64,000 nt of DNA from Kribbella sindirgiensis (GTDB lineage Bacteria > Actinomycetota > Actinomycetes > Propionibacteriales > Kribbellaceae). Location: positions 310,001 through 374,000 of the forward strand of contig NZ_SJKA01000006.1 of assembly GCF_004331435.1 (NCBI RefSeq). The letters run 5' to 3'. Numbering within the stretch: position 1 is the stretch's first letter; every line of letters begins with the position of its first letter. Below the pieces are notes generated by a model that did no database searches, was not told where the DNA came from, and was given only the letters and a program-made list of their open reading frames with translations. Below are positions 52,546-61,176 of this stretch, one piece after another. Made by a program: the position numbers and the translations under genes.

Positions 52546-52836
52546 TCAGTCCTGCCAGTCGATGTCCAGGCGGTCGTTGGTGGCTGCCACTACCTGGCCT
52601 TTTCCGCCGGTGCCTCGGGCCAGTTGGCCGCCGGCCTGCCAGCGGCCCGCCGCTCGGGCCTCGGGGGCGTCGCCGCGACCGATCGCGTACTCCACGAACG
52701 TGCCGTCGGCGCGGAACTCCACCCCCCGCCGGCCGCGGGCCGGCGGGAAGGCGTAGTCGTCGCGGCGGTAGACGCTGATCCCGTCGTGGTCCTCCTCGGC
52801 GGAATGCGTCCAGTGCCCGAGCGGCGCGGTGGTCAG
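52546..52836 (-). CDS. Small soluble protein with apparent CTG start
   Basis: About 96 residues: [20 protein letters not shown], then [20 protein letters not shown] and [15 protein letters not shown], and a C-terminal strand pattern ending [10 protein letters not shown]. It resembles a widespread small lipocalin-like family without assigned function (my recollection of the G-x-W-x-H-S-x-E-E-D and [10 protein letters not shown] pattern). No ATG, GTG or TTG occurs in frame before the homologous region. The CTG that overlaps the TGA of the M43 gene (CTGA), right after GGGTGGGAG, is the most likely start, giving a coupled overlap equivalent to ATGA. It is probably a partner of the M43 protein. 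Confidence 0.65.
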   Translation of the reverse strand: MTTAPLGHWTHSAEEDHDGISVYRRDDYAFPPARGRRGVEFRADGTFVEYAIGRGDAPEARAAGRWQAGGQLARGTGGKGQVVAATNDRLDIDWQD

Positions 52837-55166
52837 ACTCCCACCCCCTGGATCGGGGCGGGCGAATCGGGAACGGTCAGCCGGAAGTCGCTGATGACAC
52901 CGCCGAGCGCCTCGTACCCGTTCCACGCCGAGCCGTCCCACCACTTGTGGTAGAGCTGCTTGTCGGTTCCGGTGACGAACACGTCCAGCCGGTTCGTGTC
53001 CCACGAGACCACGCGCGGCTCGTCGGTGCAGATCCCGCCCAGGTACTCGTACCCGGTGAGCGACGGTCCCCATGCGGACCCGTCCCACCACTTGTGGTAG
53101 AGCGCCGAGTCCGTTCCGAGCACGAAGACGTCCAGCCGGTCCGAACCCCACGAGACCACGGTCGGTGCCGTCGTGCACACGCCGCCCATGTACTCCCAGT
53201 CCGACCAGGCCGAGCCGTCGTACCACTTGTGATACAGCGCCGAATCCGTCCCGATGACGAACATGTCGAGCCGGTTCGGGCCCCAGGCCACCACCCGCGG
53301 CGGCGAAGCGCAGACGCCGCCGAGGTACTCGTACCCGTTCCAGGCCGTGCCGTCCCACCACTTGTGGTAGACCGCGTTGTCGGTGCCGAGCACGAACACG
53401 TCCAGCCGGTCGGGGCCCCAGGCAACGACTTCCGGTGGGCTCATGCAGATCCCGCCGAGGTACTCGTACCCGTTCCACGCCGAGCCGTCCCACCACTTGT
53501 GGTACAGCGCCCGGTCGGTGCCGAGGACGAACGCGTCGAGCCGGTTCGGGCCCCAGGTCGCCACCCGCGGCGGGCTCATACAGACGCCGCCGAGGTACTC
53601 GTACCCGTTCCAGGCCGAGCCGTCCCACCACTTGTGGTACAGCGCGTGATCGGTGCCGAGAACGAACGCGTCGAGCCGGTTCGGCGCCCAGGACGCGACT
53701 TCAGGAGCGCTCATACAGATACCACCCTGGTACTCGTAACCCGCGACGGACGGTCCCCAGGCCGATCCGTCCCACCACTTGTGATACATCGCCAGGTCGG
53801 TGCCGAGCACGAACGCGTCCAGCCGGTTCGCGCCCCACGCCACCACCGATCCGGCCGGTTCCGGCGTACCGGTGCCGCCGCCGAAGTCCGGCAGGTCCTT
53901 GCGTACGGTGTCCAGGCACGCCTGCATCCGGGTCGCCTGGTCGTTGGTGAACATGACCATGCCGCGGTCGTCGGTGTAGTCCATGTAGTCGTAGAACAGG
54001 TCGCCGTTCGGCCCGTTGCTGCAGGTCACGTGCGGGAACGTCGGTACGCCGAAGTTCGGGCCGGCCGCGTTCGGGGTGTCGGCGCACTCGTCGCTGCCGC
54101 TGCAGCCGCTGCCGTCGTCGCCCCAGATGTGGAACAGGTTCAGGTAGTGCCCGACCTCGTGGGTCGTGGTCCGGCCGAGGTCGAACGGCGCCGCCGCCGT
54201 ACCGTTCGTGCCGAATCCGCTGTGCAGGATGACCACGCCGTCGGTGTTCGCCGGACCGCCGGGGAACTGCGCGTACCCGAGCAGGCCGCCGCCGAGCTGG
54301 CAGACCCAGATGTTCAGGTAGTTCGCGGTGTCCCACGGGTCGATGCCGCCGGTCGCGGACGACTTCACCCGGTCGTCGGTGCCGAAGTTCGTGGTACTCG
54401 TCTGGGTCCGGGTGACGCCTGTCGTCGGGTTGCCGTTCGGGTCCTCCGTGGCCAGGAAGAACTCGATCCGCGAGTCCGCGATCAGGCCGTTGAACACGCC
54501 CGGCACGATGCTGGTGTCCGGGTTGGTGGCGCGGAAGTCGCGGTTCAGGACGTCGATCTGGCTGTCGATCTGGGCCTGCGAGATGTTCTGCGCGGTGGTG
54601 TTCCAGACGACGTGGACGACGACCGGGATGCGCGCGATCCCGGCGAACCGTTGCCCCGCGGCGACGTAGTCCATCGTCGCGGTCTCGAGCGCCGATCGCG
54701 CCGCGGCGTACGCCGCCGAGGTCGACAGCAGCCGCCGGTGCACGTCCATCACGCCGCACTGGCGACGGGCCGGGTGCTCCGTCCGTCCGCCGTCGGTCGC
54801 GCCGCTCATACCGGCACCACCAGCCTGTCCGCCACCGGACATCCCCGCACCACCAGGCGATCCGCCACTGGACATCCCCGCGCCGCCGGGCGTTCCGCCG
54901 CCGCTCATGCCGGCACCGCCAGGTGCGCCGCCGCCTGCCATTCCGGTACCGCTCGGCGATCCGCCACCGCTCATGTCAGCGGCAGGCGATCCGCCGCCGC
55001 TCATACTCGTCGGACTTCCGGCAGCCGGTGCGCCGGCCGTCGGCATGCCGTTCGCCGTGGGCTGTTCGCTGGTGGCATGCCCGTTCGGTTCGGTCGCCGG
55101 CGCCTCGCCCGGCATCCGGTGGTCGTCCCGGTGCTTGTCCGCCCGCCCGTTGGCCTTCCTCGGCAT
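52833..55166 (-). CDS. M43 (pappalysin-like) metalloprotease with Gly-rich repeats and seven-bladed PLL-type propeller
   Basis: 777 residues. The ATG ([20 protein letters not shown]) has GGGGGAGAG directly upstream. No signal peptide. Residues 45-130 hold about seven 11-residue repeats of the type [11 protein letters not shown]. The protease domain (about 140-430) carries the zinc motif H336-E-V-G-H340-Y-L-N-L-F-H346 (Asn where pappalysins have Gly) and the met-turn region YDYMDYTDD. From about 440 to 770 there are seven blades of about 47 residues with [10 protein letters not shown] and [12 protein letters not shown], as in the Photorhabdus PLL lectins that bind fucosylated glycans. It is probably a glycan-targeted protease exported by a non-Sec route or acting inside (open). 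The following small gene overlaps its stop. Confidence 0.9.
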   Translation of the reverse strand: MPRKANGRADKHRDDHRMPGEAPATEPNGHATSEQPTANGMPTAGAPAAGSPTSMSGGGSPAADMSGGGSPSGTGMAGGGAPGGAGMSGGGTPGGAGMSSGGSPGGAGMSGGGQAGGAGMSGATDGGRTEHPARRQCGVMDVHRRLLSTSAAYAAARSALETATMDYVAAGQRFAGIARIPVVVHVVWNTTAQNISQAQIDSQIDVLNRDFRATNPDTSIVPGVFNGLIADSRIEFFLATEDPNGNPTTGVTRTQTSTTNFGTDDRVKSSATGGIDPWDTANYLNIWVCQLGGGLLGYAQFPGGPANTDGVVILHSGFGTNGTAAAPFDLGRTTTHEVGHYLNLFHIWGDDGSGCSGSDECADTPNAAGPNFGVPTFPHVTCSNGPNGDLFYDYMDYTDDRGMVMFTNDQATRMQACLDTVRKDLPDFGGGTGTPEPAGSVVAWGANRLDAFVLGTDLAMYHKWWDGSAWGPSVAGYEYQGGICMSAPEVASWAPNRLDAFVLGTDHALYHKWWDGSAWNGYEYLGGVCMSPPRVATWGPNRLDAFVLGTDRALYHKWWDGSAWNGYEYLGGICMSPPEVVAWGPDRLDVFVLGTDNAVYHKWWDGTAWNGYEYLGGVCASPPRVVAWGPNRLDMFVIGTDSALYHKWYDGSAWSDWEYMGGVCTTAPTVVSWGSDRLDVFVLGTDSALYHKWWDGSAWGPSLTGYEYLGGICTDEPRVVSWDTNRLDVFVTGTDKQLYHKWWDGSAWNGYEALGGVISDFRLTVPDSPAPIQGVGV
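52890..53860 (-). repeat. Seven tandem propeller-blade repeats (about 135-150 bp each)
   Basis: The coding sequence of the M43 protein's propeller is a DNA-level tandem repeat: the stretch GAGCCGTCCCACCACTTGTG and the following GTCGAGCCGGTTCGG-type block recur seven times on the plus strand with few changes. High identity between units (especially the middle three) suggests recent duplication or gene conversion, and predicts unstable copy number. Confidence 0.8.
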
Positions 55167-55245
55167 CTCTCCCCCTTCCGCGGGGGCGCACGAGCAGGCC
55201 GGCGTACGCCGAACCGAAGAACCCACCCCCAGCGCGCCCTCGATC

Positions 55246-55266
55246 GAAGACGGTCCTGCCGTCTTC
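55246..55266. promoter_or_regulatory. Hairpin in the leader region of the M43 gene
   Basis: Perfect 8-base arms GAAGACGG and CCGTCTTC with a TCCTG loop, 80 bases upstream of the M43 ATG inside a 285-bp gap that otherwise holds no gene. It could be an operator or a 5'-leader hairpin. Confidence 0.35.
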
Positions 55267-55451
55267 CCCCACCGAACAGTCGGCCCCCAAGTCGCTGCTC
55301 CTGTTTCACGATCCGCTCATCACCGCCCGTGCACAACCTCTCGCGGACCGGCAGTCAAATTTCACGTACTTCGCTGCGGTGGTTGCCGAATTTCAAGCGC
55401 TTGGCGGGGACCGGGTACAACGGTCCGCGGGGCGGGTGCGACCCTGTGGTC

Positions 55452-55661
55452 GTGATCGGGTCTCGGAAGCTCGCCGTCTGGCTGGTGCTGACGGTGGTCG
55501 TGCTGTCGTGGGCGGTCTCCGACGCGATCGAACACCGCCGTCGGATCCACGCGGTCGGAACCAAGGTCGTGGTCTGTGCCGCCGAGCACCCGCACGACGG
55601 ACGGACGCAGGTGCTGGACCACCTGGCCGACTGCACCTACCGCGCGATGCGCAGGCTGTAG
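55452..55661 (+). CDS. Small membrane protein
   Basis: 69 residues. GTG start (VIGSRKLAVWLVLTVVVLSW); a GTG two codons upstream is also possible. One hydrophobic segment at residues 7-23, then a polar tail with two cysteines (VVVCAAEHPHDG, LADCTYRAMRRL). No family recognised and no clear ribosome-binding site. The coding potential rests on codon bias and on its tail-to-tail fit (two bases) with the GNAT gene. Confidence 0.5.
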   Translation: MIGSRKLAVWLVLTVVVLSWAVSDAIEHRRRIHAVGTKVVVCAAEHPHDGRTQVLDHLADCTYRAMRRL

Positions 55662-55662
55662 T

Positions 55663-56643
55663 TCACAGCGTCCGCTCCCACATCGTGCGCTGGGCGACCG
55701 GGCGGAAGCCGAGTTTGCTGTTGACGGCGATCATCGGCGCGTTCTCGGGGGCGTTCCAGGTGTGCAGTACGGCGGGGAGCGCGACGCCGGCCTGGAGAGC
55801 GCGGAGATTCGGGCCCTTCACCGCGATCCCGAGACGGTGGCCGCGGTGCGTACGACGTACGTAGGTGTCGTACTGGTTGAGGCGGTCCGGGGTTTCCGGC
55901 GTACCGCCCATCTGTGTGTACGCCGCCAGCTCGCCGGAGGCGGTGTGTACGGCGGCTGTGGTGTACGTGAACCGGCCTTGGGCGACGCGGCGGTCCTCAG
56001 CATCACGTACCAGTTCCGGCGTCCAGCGAACCGCCTCCGAGGTGCGCTCGCCGGACGGTACGTCCTCGCTCATCCCGCTCAGCAACTCCACGAACTGCTC
56101 GAGCCACTCGTCCGGCGCGTGCTCCCGCCACTGGATGATCTCGTACCCGTCGACCGGTTGCTCCACCAGGTCGGTCATCGGCAACTCGGCGACCTGATGC
56201 AGCTCGGTGTGCTTCTTCACGAACCCTCGCGCCGCCGCGAACGCTGTACCCGGACTCTCACCGGTCACCGGGTCACCGGCCACGTTCGTCCCCGACACGA
56301 TCCGCCGGCCGTCAGCCTTGGCGCGCTCGATCGCCGCATCCAGCAGCTTCGTCGCCACCCCACGCCGCCGGTACGCCGGAGCGACCGCGAGCTCCACGTC
56401 CACGCTGCTGGTGTTCCCCACCAGCCACCAGTCGAGCCAAGCAACCCCGAGCCATTCGTCCCCGTCCACCAGTCCGAGCCCTTCCGCCCGCACCTCAGCA
56501 TGCTCCCGAGCCATGAACACCCGAGCCTCCTCCACCCCCATCCCCACCGGAAACTCCAACTCCTCCCGCCGCACCCCGAACTTCACCGCATAAAACCGCC
56601 GAAAAACCTCAGCATCCCGCCCATCCACCCACACAATCTCCAT
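55663..56643 (-). CDS. Tandem GNAT acetyltransferase
   Basis: 326 residues with two GNAT folds. The first has a clear acetyl-CoA site, VELAVAPAYRRRGVATKLLD (about residues 75-95, R-x-x-G-V/A). The second has a degenerate form, TYVRRTHRGHRLGIAVKGPN, followed by ALPAVLHTWNAPENAPMIAV and NSKLGFRPVAQRTMW, the usual end of the two-domain type. ATG start (MEIVWVDGRDAEVF). The 5' end is strongly G/T-rich on the coding strand. The substrate is unknown. The upstream 53 bases hold the start of the decayed NUDIX gene on the other strand, so the two diverge. Confidence 0.88.
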   Translation of the reverse strand: MEIVWVDGRDAEVFRRFYAVKFGVRREELEFPVGMGVEEARVFMAREHAEVRAEGLGLVDGDEWLGVAWLDWWLVGNTSSVDVELAVAPAYRRRGVATKLLDAAIERAKADGRRIVSGTNVAGDPVTGESPGTAFAAARGFVKKHTELHQVAELPMTDLVEQPVDGYEIIQWREHAPDEWLEQFVELLSGMSEDVPSGERTSEAVRWTPELVRDAEDRRVAQGRFTYTTAAVHTASGELAAYTQMGGTPETPDRLNQYDTYVRRTHRGHRLGIAVKGPNLRALQAGVALPAVLHTWNAPENAPMIAVNSKLGFRPVAQRTMWERTL

Positions 56644-56696
56644 CCCGCGACCGTATTCCACCCCACCCGCGACCGCCCCCGAATTACCATCCCCCG

Positions 56697-56905
56697 ATGG
56701 TCTCGGAACCGCAGCACCACTTCGGCGTCTACGCCCGGATCCGCGACGGAAACCGCATCCTCCTGGTCCACAAGACCCGCGGCCCCTACACCGGCCTTCT
56801 CGACCTCCGATGTCTCCTGACACAGCCGGCTGCGAGTGGTTCGACACACTCACGGGCGACGAGAGCCGGCTGAGCCCCGTCGTACACGCTGTCCTTGCCC
56901 TGTGA
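56697..56905 (+). pseudogene. NUDIX hydrolase remnant
   Basis: The frame from the ATG reads MVSEPQHHFGVYARIRDGNR followed by ILLVHKTRGPYTGLLDL, the usual N-terminus of a small NUDIX protein up to the point where PGG and the Nudix box should follow. At about 56808 this stops matching; in another frame SPDTAGCEWFDTLTGDESRL then SPVVHAVLAL and a stop give the usual NUDIX C-terminus. The catalytic Nudix box (GX5EX7REUXEEXGU) and about 60 residues are missing, with a frame change. An internal deletion has therefore inactivated the gene. The rest is plausible only as a relic. Confidence 0.75.
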
Positions 56906-57248
56906 CCTGGAGCCACTCGGATGGGGGCGGGGGACAGGTAATAACGGCTCTCCTGCTCGATGTGGGCGGTGACTGGTGCGCGGACGGCGGGGTGACCGGA
57001 TCGCGGGGGCTTGAACAGGTTATTGCGTGTCCACCGCCACCAGTTCCTGTCCACCGCCACCAGTTCGGCACCGGGCTGGGGACTGCTACCCACCTGAAAT
57101 GACCAGCCAGCCTCGCCACCCGAGGGCGCGTCTTGTCGGCCGTGTACGTTCGCCGACGGACCGCCGTACCCGTCCTCGTGACCAACTGGGAACAGCTGCT
57201 GGGAGGTGGGGACACGCAATAGCTTGTTCCCAGTCCCTCGGGGGTGTG
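56906..57248. other. Gene-free interval with several repeats
   Basis: 343 bases between two decayed genes; no credible coding frame. It contains a 20-bp unit present twice in tandem (57028-57066), an inverted copy of the GCAATAG-type element (57013-57031, reading GGACACGCAATAACCTGTTC on the minus strand), and the second extragenic palindrome (57185-57250). It looks like a degraded region where repeats have accumulated. Confidence 0.7.
57028..57066. repeat. 20-bp tandem duplication
   Basis: TGTCCACCGCCACCAGTTC occurs at 57028-57046 and again at 57048-57066, exactly 20 bases apart and identical. It abuts the inverted GCAATAAC element. Confidence 0.85.
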
Positions 57249-57250
57249 CT
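57185..57250. repeat. Extragenic palindrome, copy 2
   Basis: ACTGGGAACA (57185-57194) and TGTTCCCAGT (57225-57234) form 10-bp arms. The right part, GCAATAGCTTGTTCCCAGTC onward to GGGGGTGTGCTA, is nearly identical to the element at 44699-44730. Here it lies just beyond the 3' end of the decayed kinase gene. Confidence 0.75.
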
Positions 57251-57850
57251 AGGTGAGGGAGCGTTCTACCGAGTCGAGGATCTCGTTGGTGAGTTGTTCG
57301 GGGGAGCGGAGTCCGGTGACGTCGAGGTGGTTCAGGGCGAGCTGTTCGACGAGGGCGAGCATTCTCGTCTGGTAGCCGAGCGATCGGGCGAGGAACTTGT
57401 CGACCAAGTAGCGGGCATCGGCGGAGAGATCGGCGTAACCGCTGGCCCCTGCATCCGGGCCGTCAGGACACGCTCGTTCGCGCTGAGCCACACGGCAGAG
57501 GTGTACGGCGTGGTCAGCCGCGCGGCGTTTGCGGGCCAGACGCCGGACCCCTCCAGCACCAGCCCCGCCCCTTCCGGCGCAGTCGCACGCTCCGTGACCA
57601 GCTCCTCGATCTGCGGCCACATCCGCTGGTAGTGCTCGAGCAGAGCGTCGACCAGCTGCGAACTGGTCAGCGACCGGTAGTGCTGAACGACGTGCGGCGG
57701 TACCTCACCCCACGGTCGCCCCGGATGCCGACCCAGCTTGTCGGTCGACACATAGTCGAACCCGAGCCGCCGCGCGATCACCTCAGCGACCGTCGACTTC
57801 CCGACGTTCGATGTGCCGCCGATCAGTACGACGCGGACGCCGTGGCTAAT
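57249..57850 (-). pseudogene. Frameshifted P-loop kinase (AAA/2-phosphoglycerate-kinase-like)
   Basis: The first frame reads SHGVRVVLIGGTSNVGKSTV, a Walker A motif, then LGFDYVSTDKLGRHPGRPWG and GLVLEGSGVWPANAARL to VLTARMQG. At a run of four G (minus strand; 57446-57449) it must shift by one base to continue as ASGYADLSADARYLVDKFLA and RSLGYQTRMLALVEQLAL to the stop. One missing G explains it. No ATG/GTG/TTG precedes the P-loop in frame; the only candidate is ATT (57850) overlapping the pheA stop. Either a pseudogene, a programmed frameshift, or a sequencing error in the G run. It is downstream of pheA on the same strand. Confidence 0.75.
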
Positions 57851-58745
57851 GATGCGGCCGGAGCGCCCGGTTCGCGGCGGGTTCGGCGATCTGGGTGCGG
57901 AACTCGTTGGCGGGGTAGACGCCTAGGATGCGGACCTCTACCGAGAAGAAGGCGAGTTCCTCGAGGGCGAGGGCTACGTTCGGGTCCTCGGGGTGGCCTT
58001 CGATGTCGGCGTAGAACTGGGTGGCGAAGAACATGCCGCCCAGCTGGTACGACTCCAGCTTGGTCATGTTCACGCTGTTGGTCGCGAAGCCGCCGAGGGC
58101 CTTGTACAGGGCGGCGGAGACGTTCCGCACGCGGTACACGAACGAGGTGATGACCGGCCCGGATCCGACCGGCGGGACCTCGGGTTCGCGGGACAGGACC
58201 AGGAAGCGGGTCGTGTTGTGGTGCTCGTCCTCGACGTCGGAGGCCAGCGTCTCCAGCCCGTACAGCCCGGCCGCGGCCCGCGGGGACAGCGACGCGACGG
58301 TCGGATCACCCAGCTCCGACACCTCCCGCGCCGCACCGGCGGTGTCGTCGGCGACCACGGTCGACCACCCGTGCTCGCGGATGATCTTGCGGCACTGCCC
58401 GAGCGCGTGCACATGGCTGCGTACGGTGCGGATCTGGTCGAGCGACGTACCGGGAACGCCGAGCAACTGGAAGTGGATCGGCAGGAAGTACTCACCGACG
58501 ATGTGCAGCCCGGACTCCGGCAGCAGGTGGTGGATGTCCGCGACCCGGCCGGCGATCGAGTTGTCCACCGGGATCATCGCGAGTCCGGCACGCCCGCTGC
58601 TGACCGCCTCGAGCGCGTCCTCGAACGTCGTGCAGGGCAACTGCTCGCGGTCGGGGAACATGTCGGTGCAGGCCATCGCCGAGTTGGCGCCTGGCTCACC
58701 CTGATAAGCGATCGGTCCGTCCACGATCTCCCAGGGTAGACCCAC
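57846..58745 (-). CDS. pheA: Prephenate dehydratase
   Basis: 299 residues (GTG start; GTG 58724, giving VDGPIAYQG, is the alternative). It converts prephenate to phenylpyruvate in phenylalanine synthesis. Catalytic domain: IAYQGEPGANSAMACTDMFP, ALEAVSSGRAGLAMIPVDNS (binding-loop motif), and the downstream N-T-T-R-F motif in EDEHHNTTRFLVLSREPE. A C-terminal ACT domain follows (NVSAALYKALGGFATNSVNM, TKLESYQLGGMFFATQFYAD), giving feedback control by phenylalanine; the LESY form replaces the LESRP of E. coli. It stands apart from other aromatic-pathway genes. Confidence 0.94.
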   Translation of the reverse strand: MGLPWEIVDGPIAYQGEPGANSAMACTDMFPDREQLPCTTFEDALEAVSSGRAGLAMIPVDNSIAGRVADIHHLLPESGLHIVGEYFLPIHFQLLGVPGTSLDQIRTVRSHVHALGQCRKIIREHGWSTVVADDTAGAAREVSELGDPTVASLSPRAAAGLYGLETLASDVEDEHHNTTRFLVLSREPEVPPVGSGPVITSFVYRVRNVSAALYKALGGFATNSVNMTKLESYQLGGMFFATQFYADIEGHPEDPNVALALEELAFFSVEVRILGVYPANEFRTQIAEPAANRALRPHH

Positions 58746-58763
58746 CCGATCTCACCACCCGGA

Positions 58764-59561
58764 TCAGGTGTCCGACTTGCGGACCTTCTCGGGCGCGCCC
58801 GTCACCGCGCGGCCCTCGAGGGCCTTGGCCTTGGTGGCGTACATGTCGAGGTACTCCTGGCCGGACAGCTCCATGATCTTGTACATGATCTCGTCGGTGA
58901 CCGCCCGCAGGATCAGCCGGTCGCTCTCCATGCCCTCGTACCGGGAGAAGTCCAGCGGCTCGCCGAACTTCACCGTCGGCGAGGCGAACGACGCGACGAT
59001 CTTCCCGGGCGGGGCGACCACGTCGGTCCCGATCACGCCGCACGGGATCACCGGCACCTTGGCCTCGAGCGCCAGCCGCGCGACACCGGTCCGGCCCTTG
59101 TACAGCCGCCCGTCGTGCGAGCGGGTGCCCTCCGGGTAGATCCCGAACAGCTCGCCGCGCTCCAGCACCTTCATCCCGGCCCGCATCGCGCCCTCGGACG
59201 CCGACCCGCCGGAGCGGTCGATCGGCACCTGGCCGGTGCCCTTGAAGAACCCGCGCTGGAACCGGCCCTTGATCCCGGCCCCGGTGAAGTAGTCGGACTT
59301 CGCCACGAACGTGACGCGCCGCCGCAGCACCAGCGGCATGAAGATCCAGTCGGAGTACGAGAGGTGATTGCTGGCGATGATCGCCGCGCCGGTCTCCGGG
59401 ATGTTCTCGGCGCCGACCACGTTCGGCCGGAAGATCCGCCGGACGGGCGGTCCGACGACCACGTTCTTCAGCACCCAGTAGATGCCCTTGCCGTCGCCGT
59501 CGCCGGCATCCACGACCGCAGGGTCCGGCTCCCGCCGCGGCGACTGTGCCGGTTCCGTCAT
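58764..59561 (-). CDS. plsC: 1-acyl-sn-glycerol-3-phosphate acyltransferase (PlsC family)
   Basis: 265 residues, peripheral membrane enzyme making phosphatidic acid. HX4D motif in ASNHLSYSDW (H66, D71), acyltransferase motif III in LFGIYPEGTRSHDGRLYKGR (E144-R147), and motif IV near VPVIPCGVIGTD. A hydrophilic 25-residue N-terminus precedes YWVLKNVVVGPPVRRIFRP. ATG start with AAGGA seven bases upstream. It is 18 bases upstream of pheA on the same strand and may share a transcript with it. Several paralogues are usual in actinobacteria, so the exact role is not certain. Confidence 0.9.
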   Translation of the reverse strand: MTEPAQSPRREPDPAVVDAGDGDGKGIYWVLKNVVVGPPVRRIFRPNVVGAENIPETGAAIIASNHLSYSDWIFMPLVLRRRVTFVAKSDYFTGAGIKGRFQRGFFKGTGQVPIDRSGGSASEGAMRAGMKVLERGELFGIYPEGTRSHDGRLYKGRTGVARLALEAKVPVIPCGVIGTDVVAPPGKIVASFASPTVKFGEPLDFSRYEGMESDRLILRAVTDEIMYKIMELSGQEYLDMYATKAKALEGRAVTGAPEKVRKSDT

Positions 59562-59712
59562 CGAAGTCCTTCCCTCACGTGTTCCCCGAACCCACATGAT
59601 GCCGCACGATCGCCCGCTTGGCTCGTACGTCGCCACGCGGGAACGCCTCACGCTCGCGGGCGGACCTTCGTAAGCTGCTGACGGCACCGTCGCCCAGGTG
59701 GGGGAGAGAACC

Positions 59713-61146
59713 ATGCGCACGAAGCTCCTGACCGCGGTCCTAGCACTGCTAGCCGGGGTCGCCGTGACAATGCCGGTCACGCTGCCTGCGAGAGCGGCCG
59801 CGCCGGACGCGACCGTCGTACCGATCCAGGTCACCGGCCCGGCGGCGTCGCGGTTCAACCTGGTGGTGATGGGCGACGGCTACACGGCAGCCGAGCTGCC
59901 GAAGTTCCGCGAGCAGCTCGACAAGCACCTGAACATCCTCTGGAGCATCGAGCCGTTCAAGTCGTACCGGAACTACGTCAACGTGTACGCCGTCGAGATC
60001 GCGTCCCCCGAGTCCGGCGTCGACTGCGATCCCGGTCTGACCGACCCGAAGCGCGACACCCCGCTGCAGATGGGCTTCTGGGGCGGCTGCAACCCGGGCA
60101 GCGTCCAGCGCCTGCTGACGGTCAGTCAGGCCGCCGCGACGCAGTACGCCGACCTTGTCCCCGGTACCACGAGCGCCAACCGGCAGATCCTTGCTATCGG
60201 CAACAGCGACACGTACGGCGGTGCGGGCGGAACGTACGCCACGGCGTCCGGGGGCAACGCGCTGTCCGCGCTGATCACGCCGCACGAGCTCGGGCATTCG
60301 CTCGGTGGGCTGCAGGACGAGTACGACTACTACGCCCGCGGCGAGCGCGGTGCGCCGTACGTCGGTCCTGAGCCGTCCTCGATCCACCACACGTTGCTGA
60401 CCGAGCAGCAAATGCTCGAGCAGCACAAGAAGTGGTGGCGCTGGCTGGGGGAGAAGTCCGAGTCGGGCGGCACGATCGGCCGCTACGAGGGCGGCATGTA
60501 CGCCGGTTCGGGTGTCTGGCGGCCCAGTGCGCACTCGATGATGAAGGCCCTCGGGTACTACTTCGACCAGCCGTCGCGCGAGCGGATGACCCAACGCCTG
60601 TCGGCCAAGGCGAACCTGTTCCAGGACAGCACCCCGGCCGGCCCGGTCGCCGCTGACCAGGTGGTCTGGCTGCAGACGCTGCACCCGGTCGACCACGAGC
60701 TCGACGTCACCTGGTCCCTCGACGGTACGACGCTGTCGACCGCGAACGCCCGCTCCATCGACCTGTCGACGCTCGACCTCGCGCCGGGCCAGCACACCCT
60801 GTCCGCGACGATCGTCGACCCGACCGACTTCATCCGCGATCCCGCCGTCCGCCCGACGGCAATCCGATTGTGGACAATCGACTCGTCGGCAATCGCACCG
60901 CCGCCGACGACGCCGACCTTCACCGGGTCCACGTCGACCGAGCACCCGGTCAGCGCCGACGAGGTCGTGTACGCCGAGACCGCACAGTCGGCCGGTGCGA
61001 TCACGTGGAAAGTTGACGGTCGGATTGTCGACAATCCGGGGAACGACCGCGACCTGGACCTCGCCCCGCTGCAGCTGACCGGGCGGCACACCCTGACCGC
61101 GCAGGCCGGCTCCGAAACCCTCAGCTGGGACGTCGACGGCGTATAG
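59713..61146 (+). CDS. M64-type metallopeptidase, interrupted by TAG at codon 478
   Basis: 477 residues as read. Signal peptide MRTKLLTAVLALLAGVAVTM to about ARAAA. The M64 (IgA-peptidase-type) zinc motif is H191-E-L-G-H195-S-L-G-G-L-Q-D-E-Y, with the preceding fold FNLVVMGDGYTAAELPKFRE. After about residue 320 there are beta-sandwich domains. The frame ends with DVDGV and TAG (61144-61146), but continues open in the same frame as PVVTPTLSKPLLTVHKPSGP to 61962. The original protein was therefore about 749 residues. The peptidase domain itself is complete, so the shorter product could still be active. Confidence 0.85.
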   Translation: MRTKLLTAVLALLAGVAVTMPVTLPARAAAPDATVVPIQVTGPAASRFNLVVMGDGYTAAELPKFREQLDKHLNILWSIEPFKSYRNYVNVYAVEIASPESGVDCDPGLTDPKRDTPLQMGFWGGCNPGSVQRLLTVSQAAATQYADLVPGTTSANRQILAIGNSDTYGGAGGTYATASGGNALSALITPHELGHSLGGLQDEYDYYARGERGAPYVGPEPSSIHHTLLTEQQMLEQHKKWWRWLGEKSESGGTIGRYEGGMYAGSGVWRPSAHSMMKALGYYFDQPSRERMTQRLSAKANLFQDSTPAGPVAADQVVWLQTLHPVDHELDVTWSLDGTTLSTANARSIDLSTLDLAPGQHTLSATIVDPTDFIRDPAVRPTAIRLWTIDSSAIAPPPTTPTFTGSTSTEHPVSADEVVYAETAQSAGAITWKVDGRIVDNPGNDRDLDLAPLQLTGRHTLTAQAGSETLSWDVDGV

Positions 61147-61176
61147 CCCGTCGTCACGCCGACGCTGTCGAAACCC

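Noticed and set aside
54780..55040. A PE/PPE- or collagen-like reading of the Gly-rich repeats
   Set aside because: Repeat length is 11 with Met, not G-x-y triplets, and no PE/PPE motifs are present.
52947..55661. A 904-residue plus-strand frame
   Set aside because: It is antisense to the repeated propeller and protease; only the last 69 codons (from 55452) may be real.
57011..57066. A CRISPR-like repeat array
   Set aside because: Only two tandem 20-bp units without spacers and no cas genes nearby.
55663..57219. A 518-residue minus-strand frame extending the GNAT protein upstream
   Set aside because: The extension crosses the NUDIX remnant and repeats, has no homology-like pattern, and the GNAT fold begins at the ATG at 56643.
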